A stretch of 64,000 bases of DNA from assembly GCA_017858515.1 (NCBI GenBank), contig JAFMBM010000007.1:17962-81961 (forward strand), given 5' to 3'. Source of the stretch: Cryomorphaceae bacterium (lineage in GTDB: Bacteria > Bacteroidota > Bacteroidia > Flavobacteriales > Schleiferiaceae). The translations under genes were made by a program, and so were the position numbers. Below, in pieces: positions 21,399 through 31,553 of this stretch. Position 1 is the first letter of the stretch, and every line of letters starts with the position of its first letter. The notes beneath the pieces were generated by a model. It searched no databases and had not been told where the DNA came from. It worked only from the letters and a program-made list of their open reading frames with translations.

Positions 21399-21579
21399 CT
21401 CAAAGGACACAAATTGCGAACAGAGCCAAACTGACAACGGACTCAAATGCAAGCTTCTAGACTCAGTGTATTGAGTGATATGAAATACTATTCTGTTATT
21501 AAGGGCGTGATTAAGTCTTTTATTCTATGATCACGAAATAGTACAAAGACATTGTACGCCAAATAAATCACTCGTTCAC

Positions 21580-21723
21580 CAGCTGACATCCTTTGATTGG
21601 GCTATTAAAAGCTTAGTCCACAATAAAGCCGATTTTGGCATTTTAGAAGGGTTCTTGAGTGAGCTCTTTTAGCAAGATAGTGTTATTGAAGATGAACATG
21701 ATTGCTATTTAAACAAATTCTAA
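21580..21723 (+). pseudogene. Relic of Rpn-family (PD-(D/E)XK) recombination-promoting nuclease/putative transposase
   Basis: Translation QLTSFDWAIKSLVHNKADFGILEGFLSELF*QDSVIEDEHD matches the N-terminal FDWAIKxLLRxKAxFxILEGFLSELL pattern of the family; no ORF survives. Confidence 0.6.
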
Positions 21724-22073
21724 ACACAGAGTTTAGTTATGATGTAATGCATTGAAATAAGACAGAAGTGCACTATGTATGAAGATTCGTATTCTAGGGA
21801 TTGAATCTGTCTCAGATGCACAGAACACAGCGTTCTTTTTGCACAGGCCTTAGCCACTTTTTTAAGATGACATCCTTCATGTCTTGGAATAAAGGACTTT
21901 GATCGCTAACGATCCGCTAGAACGGGCTGTTCTCCGTTTCCAACTCAAAAAGGCGAGCAAGCTCCTATTCGCTTATATTGGATTGAACTAAAGACGTTCT
22001 AAAAGGTTTGGACTTACAACTTAAATAGAAAGTCGGCCTTCCCTATTGGCCAATACTGATTGCTTCTAAATCC

Positions 22074-22652
22074 ATGATTAAAACAGAAAACTTCGATAAA
22101 GTTGAAATTACGTCTGCAGAGGCTCTAAGGGAATGGCTCAATGAAAATCATACTAGCGCTTACAGTGTATGGCTTGTGACTTATAAAAAAAGTGCTGCAG
22201 ACAAATATGTCTCTCGGTGGGACGTCTTGGATGAGCTTATTTGTTTTGGTTGGATAGATGGAATACGAAGGCAGCTCGATGAAGACCGAACAATGCAACT
22301 GATCTCACCAAGAAAAACCCAGCATTGGGCGAACTCCTATAAGGAACGAGCGGCGGTACTCATTGCTGAAAATAGAATGCACTCAGCAGGATATAAATCC
22401 ATCGAAATCGCCAAATCCAATGGATTATGGAATTTTATGGATGATGTTGACCAACTAATTATTCCAGAAGATTTGCTCAAGGCCCTCCGTCAACATACAG
22501 AAGCTTTGGCCTTTTTCAATTCAATCAATAACTCCAGTAAACGTTTTGTTCTTCGCTGGATAAAACTTGCCAAAACTCAAAAAACCAGAACGCAAAGAAT
22601 AGAACAGCTGGTTGAACTATCCGCGAAGGGTGAAAAGCTCCCTGGTAGTTAA
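22074..22652 (+). CDS. YdeI/OmpD-associated family protein
   Basis: SAEALREWLNENHTSAYSVWLVTYKK...VLDELICFGWIDGIRRQLDEDRTMQLISPRKTQHWANSYKERAAVLI. Confidence 0.85.
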   Translation: MIKTENFDKVEITSAEALREWLNENHTSAYSVWLVTYKKSAADKYVSRWDVLDELICFGWIDGIRRQLDEDRTMQLISPRKTQHWANSYKERAAVLIAENRMHSAGYKSIEIAKSNGLWNFMDDVDQLIIPEDLLKALRQHTEALAFFNSINNSSKRFVLRWIKLAKTQKTRTQRIEQLVELSAKGEKLPGS

Positions 22653-22813
22653 GAGGCCAACTTCTTCTAATTTGCATCTCCTGTCTGTGAGAAAAATTAC
22701 AGTATCAGATAATACTAGCAACCCAGTGTATTCAATGCTCTTTGCTTCCATAACTTAGAAATTAGACGCTGAAATTCCTTAGACCCAAGATCCATCCACC
22801 TAAAAACGCATCT

Positions 22814-24049
22814 TCATTCTAGCGATCGAATGTAATTCAACTCAACATCCCTTGTTGCGGGCGGAAGAATTACAAAATCGCGCTGATTCATTATTTCCAA
22901 AAGAGCAGTGTAAACAAAAATGCCCTCTTCTTCTGTCCATTTTTTTAAAGCCCGTAAGTCTATGATTGTCCATTCAGAAACATATCCTTGCTGAAAAAAG
23001 GGATTCCGCTCTTTCAGCCAAACCGAGCCTCCTTCCGAATTGTCGAAATAGCCATTGGGCTCTTCTTCATCAACATAATACCGAAACATAAAATAGAGAT
23101 TCAGATCTTTCGCTTTGGTAGCCTTTGCAAGGTCTGAAACCTGCTGACCTATGTCTTCAATGCCCAAAGGTGAGAGGCCTCTTAGGGTATGAAAGGCGCC
23201 CATTTTGATCAAGACCTTTGAATTTGGAATGTAGAATTCCTTCAATTTAGATCGCATTAAATTCCCTCGCATGGCGAAGCTTTTCCCTCTATCTTTTCCA
23301 TTCATTTCATAAATTGAAATACTCATATTGATGTCGCTAATTATTTGTTTTATTCTGGGATTAGCAGTATCTAAGGAATTAAAAAAAGACTGAACCTCAA
23401 CGGATTCTCTGAAGACTTGAAAGAAAGGAGGCGCTGCGTCTTTGCGGCTTAAAGCATACTGCTCAAGCAGAAAATCAACCGCTATAGCATGCAATGCTTT
23501 GCTTTTGTGATTCGAATTCAACGACACTAATTCGTCGAAAAGGAGTGGGTACGAATAAAAATGTTCTTGATCTATTCCACAAAAAATCATTTTGTGTTTC
23601 AAGGCCGTTTCTATGAATTGAGCATCTTCTACTCCTGAACAAAAAGGAACCGGAATGCCTTGTAAACGCTTATATTCTTTGGATAAAAAGGCGGAAATGC
23701 CCCTTTCTACATCCGAAGCTGCTTGCGCCTCTCTGAGAAGGATTTGTAGACTGGTATTCCCATTCTCGGTTATAAAATGCCGGAAGCCAAAGTCATGTAG
23801 AATAGGTATAAGGCAAGATGTGAAAATAGATATATCGGCGTTTTCATGGGTCTCACCCAAGAGAACAAACCGAGCATCTTCACATTCTTCCAATAAAGTC
23901 TTCGCACCTGCACCCTTCATTTGAAAGTTTTCGATGGTGAAATGCTGCGTAAAGCCACTCACATTTTCAGTGGTCAGAGTATCTTGAGCGGATACCTCCA
24001 GTACGGCGTAACACAATAGATATAAAAACCTAAATTCCTTTGCTATCAT
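22814..24049 (-). CDS. Secreted protein with erythromycin-esterase/ChaN-like motif
   Basis: Signal peptide; ARFVLLGETHENADI and FRHFITENGNTSLQILLREA; VLIKMGAFHTLRG. Confidence 0.55.
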   Translation of the reverse strand: MIAKEFRFLYLLCYAVLEVSAQDTLTTENVSGFTQHFTIENFQMKGAGAKTLLEECEDARFVLLGETHENADISIFTSCLIPILHDFGFRHFITENGNTSLQILLREAQAASDVERGISAFLSKEYKRLQGIPVPFCSGVEDAQFIETALKHKMIFCGIDQEHFYSYPLLFDELVSLNSNHKSKALHAIAVDFLLEQYALSRKDAAPPFFQVFRESVEVQSFFNSLDTANPRIKQIISDINMSISIYEMNGKDRGKSFAMRGNLMRSKLKEFYIPNSKVLIKMGAFHTLRGLSPLGIEDIGQQVSDLAKATKAKDLNLYFMFRYYVDEEEPNGYFDNSEGGSVWLKERNPFFQQGYVSEWTIIDLRALKKWTEEEGIFVYTALLEIMNQRDFVILPPATRDVELNYIRSLE

Positions 24050-24079
24050 ATGGCTCTATTCTTTCGGTTCAAACTCGTA

Positions 24080-24865
24080 CTACTCATCTGTGCTGACGTT
24101 TTCATTCTTTCTAAAAAGCTTCTGAATCGAGTTCCATGCCCTGCGGTAAAAAGGAGCTCTTTCATATATCGCAAATTCAATAATCTCTGCTTCCCCAAGC
24201 ATACGAACATCAAGTACTCTATTTGATCCATCCAAGGAGTTAGCCCTCTCTATTTCCACCTCAACTGGCTCATATCCAAAGTATACATAGCGCAAATACA
24301 ATTTTTCGTTTGTAGAAATCCATTCACTCAAATCAATACTATAATAACCATCTACATCTGCCGAAGCGCCTTTTTCCTTTCCTTTTACTATTGCATTCGC
24401 AAAGGGCAATGCATTTCCCTCTAAGTCGGTTATCCTGCCTGAAATAACCAAACTTTCTTCTTTTGACTTCGCCGAGTCTCGGCTCTGCACAGCCTCTTTC
24501 TCATTAAAATGGGTATCTTTTACTCGCTCTTCTATGGTGATCGGGACCTTCTGCTCTTGTGCGTCCACCTCTAAGCTTAAAACACTTAAAACTCCGAAGT
24601 ACAGCGATGCCAAGCGGTTCTTTTTCTGCTTCACCCCATCCCTTCTTTTGGGTTCTAAAAGCTGATCTTCTCTATACAGTCCGCATACTTTACGCTCTGA
24701 AAAAAGATGTGCCCGGGCAATTTCCGCATCGCTGGTATTTCGAAAATCCAAAATGGTATTGTTGCACTTCGTACAAAGTCGACCTCTTTCCAATTGAGGC
24801 ATCTCTTCCCAGGCCTGAGGGCATCGCCTCAGTTTAGACAGATTTACCTTGTTTGGTTTGCTCAC
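24080..24865 (-). CDS. Carboxypeptidase-regulatory-like domain protein
   Basis: VISGRITDLEGNALPFANAIVKGKEKGASADVDGYYSIDLS; N-terminal LCTKCNNTILDFRNTSDAEIA segment. Confidence 0.75.
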   Translation of the reverse strand: MSKPNKVNLSKLRRCPQAWEEMPQLERGRLCTKCNNTILDFRNTSDAEIARAHLFSERKVCGLYREDQLLEPKRRDGVKQKKNRLASLYFGVLSVLSLEVDAQEQKVPITIEERVKDTHFNEKEAVQSRDSAKSKEESLVISGRITDLEGNALPFANAIVKGKEKGASADVDGYYSIDLSEWISTNEKLYLRYVYFGYEPVEVEIERANSLDGSNRVLDVRMLGEAEIIEFAIYERAPFYRRAWNSIQKLFRKNENVSTDE

Positions 24866-25114
24866 TCAATGCTGTTTTTAACGATTCTAAACTAAGACTA
24901 AAAAGTGCCCTATGCAAAGTGCGATAAAGTTGGATCGATAAAGGCATCCATCTTATAAGTCGTTCTCCTATTTGTGAATTGCGGAACAAAACAAACGAGG
25001 ACATGTGGACATTGTCTTGGAAATATCAAAAGCATTCGAAATGGCATTTTTTTGGTGGATGGAATGCAGCTCCACTTAAGAAGTTTTCGAAACAAAAGCG
25101 ACTTTAGGCTAGAC

Positions 25115-25690
25115 TCAATCTTCTGTAAGGCAAAGATGTACTACTTGAAAATCGTCTTCTTCCTTTCCGAACCAAACCACCGCAAATTCTCCTTCAATGG
25201 CTAGGCCCATGGCATTCCACTTCACCTTTTTCCAAACACCCATATTCTCGATTACCTGTCTATGTCCCTTGCTACTTTTCCAACCTTCTAAAGCGCTTTC
25301 CGGACTCATATCTACCGATTGATAATAGGCAATTTCAAAGCCATCACCAACATAATCCGTTAGTTCTCTAGGTTTATTCCACATACATTCTGCACTTTGG
25401 TTATCGCCAGTGTAACAGCATCCCTTCCAACTTCCTTTCTTCGACCAGCTGTGCAAATTGCAGCGGTTGTTCTGAGGACTGTTTTCAGCTAAATCGTAAA
25501 TATGGGTGCGCGCCACCTTCATCAAATTGCCTGAAAGAGCAATAGGTGGAAGTTTCAGACCTGCTCGATGCGCATTGATCAATTCTGCCAATTTAAATTC
25601 AGCCCTGCTGAGGCATAAGCTGTCGTTATCCGGTTGGGCAAAGCCGAAGCTAGCCAATAAGAGTGCTAGGAAGAGAAGTAGTTTGCGCAT
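25115..25690 (-). CDS. CAP (CRISP/PR-1/SCP) domain secreted protein
   Basis: KLAELINAHRAGLKLPPIALSGNLMKVARTH...GWKSSKGHRQVIENMGVWKKVKWNAMGLAIEGEFAVVWFG; signal peptide. Confidence 0.8.
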   Translation of the reverse strand: MRKLLLFLALLLASFGFAQPDNDSLCLSRAEFKLAELINAHRAGLKLPPIALSGNLMKVARTHIYDLAENSPQNNRCNLHSWSKKGSWKGCCYTGDNQSAECMWNKPRELTDYVGDGFEIAYYQSVDMSPESALEGWKSSKGHRQVIENMGVWKKVKWNAMGLAIEGEFAVVWFGKEEDDFQVVHLCLTED

Positions 25691-25825
25691 TGCTTATGAA
25701 CGACAGAAAATAGATCTTGGTGTCTTAGAGTGCTTAAGTGAATTTAGAAAGAGTACCAACGATTTTTTCGAATCCCAAAAAGAATCAAGCACAAAGGATC
25801 TGACAATCTATTTCAAGCTCTTGAC

Positions 25826-28800
25826 CTAAATCCTTCCTTCTACAAAATACATATCCATTTCCCCTTTTCCCTTGGCTTGAATTTTACCTCTATGTATACA
25901 AACAAATGAGTCTTTCACCCATTCATAGGTGGTTCCACTGATGTTCACTTTGCCTACTTCGCCACTGCTTTCCATGCGACTGGCTGTATTTACTGTGTCA
26001 CCCCATATATCGTATTGGAATTTTTTAAGTCCCACGATGCCTGCTACAACAGGACCTGTATGCACTCCAATACGGATTTCAAAAAAGGGAAGACCTTGTT
26101 CTATCTTTTTTGCTTTCCCTTTTTGTATCACCTCAACCATTTCCAAGGCGGCATGAAGTACATCTTGGGCATGCGTGTCATTGGAAATAGGTAAACCTCC
26201 CGCAGCCTTTTAGGAGTCTCCTATGGTTTTTATTTTCTCTATACCGTATTTTTCACAGATGCGATCGAATTCAGAAAAGCAAAAGTGCAGGTCTTTGACC
26301 AGTTCTTTCGGGCTCAACTTCTCGCTAAGGGTAGTAAAGCCTCTAAAGTCTGTAAAGAGAACCGTTACAAAGTTGATGAGCTGAGCTTCTGAACTCCCCT
26401 TTACCTTCAGTTCTTCTGCTATTTCTTCCGGCAAAATATTCAGTAGAAGATCATCTGACTTTTTCTTCTCGATAAAGAGTTCTTCTGTTCTTTCTTCTAC
26501 CGTTTTTTCCAACTTCGTCTTTTCATCCCTCAATCGTTGTTCACGCCATTTGATAATCAGAAATAGCACTGCAAAGAAAGAGACCGCGTACATCAAATAC
26601 GCCCACCAAGTGCGGTACCATGGGGGTAAGACCTTAAATGAATACGTAATTGGCTCAGACCAAACACCATTGGCTGACTGTGCTTTTATTTTAAAAGTAT
26701 AGCTTCCCTCATGGATATTACCAAAGCGAACATTGGATTGATGGGTTATAGGGTTCCAATCTTTGTCGTAGCCTTCCAGTATATATTGATACTTAACCAA
26801 AGAGGGTCTATCTGTTTCAATGGCGACAAACTCAAAGCCTATTTGGTTGTGTTCATAGGGGATTACCAGATGTATCGGCAAGGAATAAAATGGTGTAACT
26901 CCATCGAATTGAAGATTGCCAAAACGTTGCCGCATGGCCTCCCTTTCTGCTGTATTCATCTCACTTCCAAAGAGAAAAACTTCTTCTACTATATGAGCAG
27001 GAGCTCTAACGACTCCAATGGAATCAAATAGTGAAGGCTTTTCCTTTAAAGGCTCGTTTCGGGCAGAGAGCAAGTTGTGCCAAGAAATATCTTCATCCTC
27101 AATTTTAATAGATTCGATGATTAAAGTAGGTGGATCTAGATCCTTCCGCAAGGCCTCCGGGTTGAAACGAACGAGAGCTGTTTTTTGAGAGCCCGTTCCT
27201 AGCCATAGAATGCCCTTGCTATCTTGGAACAGGCAGTTTTGTCCAATATTCACCGCTTTTACAGGAAACCCATTCGAAGTGTTATAGGTTTCAATCTCCC
27301 TGAGCTGAGAAAGCGCATCGGTTGGCAAAAACAATGTGATTCCTTCATTGGTGCCTATTGCCATTCTTCCGTCCTCTAACTGAAGTACATGGCATACAAA
27401 ATTGTCTGGCAATCCGTCCTTGGTTGTAAATGTCTTAAAAAGGGAAGGGCTCTTTCCTAGAATTTCAAGTTCAGCTGCTGTGTTGCGACTGCTATCTTTT
27501 CTAGCCAAAACCGATGCTTTTGCTAGGTCAGACAACTGCTTCACTTTTTCTACTGGCGAACACTGAGTCCTTTTTCTGTACCGAACCAGAGATTGCCTAT
27601 TTTGTCTTGAAAAATCGACAAAATGGCATCGTTCGTCAAACCATGCGCGGTGGATAAGTTTATGAACGATTGTCCATCGAATCGGCTTATTCCTTGACCC
27701 AAAGTACCAAACCAAAAGTCGCCATCTCTATCTTGCTTTATGCTGTAAACATAATCGTAGGCCAATCCTTGAGCACTTGAAAAGTTGGTGAAGCTTTCGG
27801 CGCCTGAGAAGAGTGAATCAGAAGGATTGTATTTACTCAATCCTCTTCCATTGGTACCGAGCCAGAGGTTTCCAGATTTATCCTCAATCATACACATCAC
27901 ATTATTGTCACTTAATCCTTGCTCCGTTGAATAGTTTGTAATGGACTGAGCTTCATTCTTGAGTGAATTTCCTGGATTATACTTACTTAGCCCGCCTCCG
28001 AAGGTTGCAAACCAATACGCACCTAATTGGTCTTCGACAACTCCCCAAACACCATTGCTTTCAAGGCCTTGGTCTGTAGTAATAGGATTAAAACCCTTAC
28101 CATCGTAACTGCAAACGCCTCCATTCAAAGTACCGAACCAGAGTTTCCCTGATTTATCTTCCGCAATACTATATATAAAATTATCGGGCAGTCCGTGAGC
28201 AGTAGAAAAGCTTGTAAAGGCATTACCGTCGTAGCGACTTACGCCTCCTCCATCGGTACAAAACCATAGGTTTCCTGCTTTATCTACTGTAATGCTCCGA
28301 ACAAAATTGCTGGCTAAGCCTTATTCTGTTGTAAAACTTGTGAAGCGTGCTGACCCTAAAGGATTAGATAGAGAGGGGTCATAATAGCTCACACCTTCTG
28401 AAGTCCCGAACCAAAGAACTCCTTGTTTGTCTTCGGCTATACATATAACTGCATTACTTATCAAACCGTGCTCCAAGCTAAAGTTTGTAAAACTTTCTCC
28501 ATTGTAACAACTGAGTCCATTGTTTGTACCGAACCAGAGATTACCTGATCTATCTTCCAATATTTGAGACGTATAATTGTCTGGAAGCCCATCCTCTTCG
28601 TAAAAATTGGTAAAGGTTTTGCCATCATAACAACTCACACCTTCATCAGTACCAAACCAGAGTTTCCCTGTTTTATCCTCCAAAATGCTAATCACAAAAT
28701 CTCCTGCAAGACCTTGTTCCGTAGAAAAATTCGTGAAGAGATGTTTTGCAGTCTTTTTTAGTAAATCTTTGGGGTTTAGCCTACTCACTCCACCTCCTTC

Positions 28801-29446
28801 GGTACCTATCCAAATACTCCCAGATTTATCTTGGAATAGGCTTGTTACGATAGAATGTGCCAAGCCTTGTTCTGTTGAAATAGTTGTGAAGGTTTTACCA
28901 TCATAGTAGCATACTCCCGTTCCATAGTTTCCGAACCAGAAGTTCCCTGAATGATCTTCTAATAGAACCAAAATAGCGTTGTTCGAAAGGCCATGGGAAT
29001 TGGTAAAGTTGGTAAACGACTTACCGTTGTACCTGCTCACGCCACCTCCGAAAGTACCGAACCATAGGTTTCCCGCTCTATCCATCATAGAGCTCCCTAG
29101 CGCATCTAATGCAAGACCATTTTCGCTTGTAAAGGAGCTAAAGTCTGAAAGGCCTCCGTGACCCGTAATAAATGGATTTCCTGAAGAATCTAGTCTTGCT
29201 TGGCCTTCATTGTTACGTAAAACAGCCAAATCTGTTCTTAGCTCGTTTTCAATTAAATGGTATGCGGGCGGCGGCATACTGTCTAAAACAATTCGCTGCG
29301 GTTGCAGACTATCGGGCAAGTATATTAATTTGAATTGGAGCAAGGCTATCTTGAGAAGTAGCATTGTAGGTGCTCTCGCTGTTTTGGTCTGCATTGCATG
29401 CGTACAGCAAGAGTGCTATGGTAGATAGAACCAGCCTTTTTATCAT
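25826..29446 (-). pseudogene. Disrupted lipoprotein sensor: two-component-regulator propeller repeats + Y_Y_Y domain + TM + class III adenylate/guanylate cyclase
   Basis: ORFs 28321..29394, 27550..28128, 26210..27715 and 25826..26146 are successive parts of one protein. In-frame TAA at 28321-28323 (FTTE*GLASN) and 26210-26212 (GDS*KAAGGLP), a frameshift near 27555, and a frameshift near 29335 separating a lipoprotein signal peptide (MIKRLVLSTIALLLYAC, start 29446). Confidence 0.85.
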
Positions 29447-29538
29447 AGGAGATAAAAATACTTTTAATATCGTTTAGGCGGCTATTGGATTTCTGAATTC
29501 TTCCTTTATGGAACAAAAAAAGCATACTCTATTCTCTC

Positions 29539-30780
29539 TCATTGCTTTACAAGCTTATGGGTTCTATGACATCCGTTTCGTTCAAGTCGAAGGAGATAAA
29601 CTCCTTCTACCCTATCCTCCATATCTATTTCCGTTATGCTTTGGGTAAGGGTTCCTTTCTCAATCTTTTGGCCGAAGGAATCATAGAGGCTAAAAAAGCA
29701 AGTTTCGCTTGGAATATAGCCAGGGATTTCTAAAAAGAGGAAATCTCGTAATGGGTTTGGATAAATCAGAAGTTCTTGGCAGCTGGCTGTTATTCTAATT
29801 CCCGTAGGATTGGAAGCTTTCCAGCTTTCTTTTAGACGAAGGTTTTCTTGATTAATGCCCGTTGTATAGTATACATCTATGCCGTTGCTAAAGCTCATCC
29901 CTCCCTTCCTACCAAAAGAGGGAATGGGTTCGTACTCTTCCCATAGTAGGCTGTCTCGATTGAAGCTCCACATATCGTTGTAATAATTGGCGTTGCTGTC
30001 GACACCTGCAAGAACCAGGAGTTTGTTCTCCACTGCCTGCAAAGAGGAATGCATTCTTCCAGCAGAAGGAAACTCACTCAATTCTATCCAGCTATCGGTA
30101 GCCGGATTGTATTCGTAAAGCTCATTGTGGTATTGATTGTTTTCATCCCTTCCAAAAATCAAATAGCCTTTGTTGTTGAGAGCCACTCCTGCGGCTCGAA
30201 ATCGGGATCCAAAGGCCAAATTGTTCTTTTGTTCCCAGATATTCTGTTGGATGTCATACGCCCACACTTCATCCATTGCCTCCTCCGTAGAAGTCTTTCC
30301 GCCAATTACATATGCAATGCCATTTAGAACAAAAGAAGCAGAGCCACTTCTTCCAACCGAAGGCAGAGAAGCTTGCTCAGTCCAGAGGTTTAATTCTAAA
30401 TTGTACTGCCATAAGTCGTTCAGAAATACCCCAGTTTTTACTCCACCAAACACATATCCGAAGTTGGAAGAAGAGAATCCCGCAGCATATTGCCTTTCCA
30501 TTCCACTGGGTAAAGAGGCAATGGGAGTCCATAGTAGAGTTGAAAAATCGAATGAATAAAAATCGCCTGTTTCTGTCCAGCCCGTTTCGTACCCTGTGCC
30601 GCAAAAAGCCTTATTTCCGATTACAAAGGAGAGTCCATCGTCTCGTTCAGTAGATGGAAAATCAGCAACGGATTGCCAGATTTGAGAATGGAGAGATGAA
30701 AAAGTGAAAAGCATAAAGAAAGCGACAAGCATTCTGTATTCATAGAAGTGTAAAATCTGCTTCTTAAGAAAACTATTCAT
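29539..30780 (-). CDS. Kelch-repeat secreted protein with T9SS sorting domain
   Basis: Repeated GYVFGGVKTGVFLNDLWQYN / AYVIGGKTSTEEAMDEVWAYD units; C-terminal LLIYPNPLRDFLFLEI. Confidence 0.85.
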   Translation of the reverse strand: MNSFLKKQILHFYEYRMLVAFFMLFTFSSLHSQIWQSVADFPSTERDDGLSFVIGNKAFCGTGYETGWTETGDFYSFDFSTLLWTPIASLPSGMERQYAAGFSSSNFGYVFGGVKTGVFLNDLWQYNLELNLWTEQASLPSVGRSGSASFVLNGIAYVIGGKTSTEEAMDEVWAYDIQQNIWEQKNNLAFGSRFRAAGVALNNKGYLIFGRDENNQYHNELYEYNPATDSWIELSEFPSAGRMHSSLQAVENKLLVLAGVDSNANYYNDMWSFNRDSLLWEEYEPIPSFGRKGGMSFSNGIDVYYTTGINQENLRLKESWKASNPTGIRITASCQELLIYPNPLRDFLFLEIPGYIPSETCFFSLYDSFGQKIEKGTLTQSITEIDMEDRVEGVYLLRLERNGCHRTHKLVKQ

Positions 30781-30907
30781 AGCTTTGGTTCATCTCACCC
30801 ATAAACTACAATTGGATAGATTTCGTATGCGAAGGAATTGGATTGGATTTATTGGGGAATTGCGAAGTTCTTACCCCAAAACCCGCAGAGGCACAATGCA
30901 TTGCGTT

Positions 30908-31525
30908 TTACGAGGCCTTTCGGCCACCGCGGAAATAACGCTTTTGCCAATAGGCTTCGCTTAGGTTGCTCACCATTACTCCTTTGCTGCTGCTGGTGTG
31001 CACGAAATCGCCATCTTTTAAATAGATGCCCACGTGATCAATTCGCCTGCCATTTATCCGAAAGAAAACGAAGTCTCCTTCCTGTAAGTCCTGCTTTTCT
31101 ATTGGAGTTGATTCTGCATAAATATCCTCTGCTCTGCGGCCTTGCAGTGGACTGTTATATACCTCTTCGTAAATCTTGCAAACGAGACCCGAGCAGTCTA
31201 CACCTTTCTTCGTACTCCCTCCCATTCTGTGGGGAACACCCATCCAGCTCTCAATATATTCATATAAATCTGAATTCAATTTGGTAGTTTCGCGTTCATC
31301 CTCCTCCACCTTATCTTCCGTACTATTTGGCTTCGCGTCTTCTTTATCCTTATTTGAAGACTTATTTGTCTTGCCGGCTTTGCGCTCTTCCCAGCTATAT
31401 CCCAGATTCGTAGAGCCCCTTTCTGGACTGAGCTTCTTCTTAGACGAACAAGAAAAAATGCCAAGAATAGAGACTGCTAACAGAATCTGAATTCCTATTC
31501 TGCGCATGCTCCTTATTCTTGGCAT
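30908..31525 (-). CDS. NlpC/P60 family cell-wall hydrolase lipoprotein
   Basis: MGVPHRMGGSTKKGVDCSGLVCKIYEEVY...QEGDFVFFRINGRRIDHVGIYLKDGDFVHTSSSKGVM; lipobox GIFSC. Confidence 0.92.
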   Translation of the reverse strand: MPRIRSMRRIGIQILLAVSILGIFSCSSKKKLSPERGSTNLGYSWEERKAGKTNKSSNKDKEDAKPNSTEDKVEEDERETTKLNSDLYEYIESWMGVPHRMGGSTKKGVDCSGLVCKIYEEVYNSPLQGRRAEDIYAESTPIEKQDLQEGDFVFFRINGRRIDHVGIYLKDGDFVHTSSSKGVMVSNLSEAYWQKRYFRGGRKAS

Positions 31526-31553
31526 TTTAAAAAGAGGGTATTGAAAGAGTGGA

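Noticed and set aside
24896-25114. Short ORFs on both strands between the CarboxypepD_reg-like and CAP genes
   Set aside because: No family signal, no consistent frame and no start/RBS evidence; treated as intergenic.
25691-25825. Open plus frame IAYERQKIDLGVLECLSEFRKSTNDFFESQKESSTKDLTIYFKLLT
   Set aside because: Looks weakly coding-like but is too short and matches no family I can name; possibly a remnant, not supportable.
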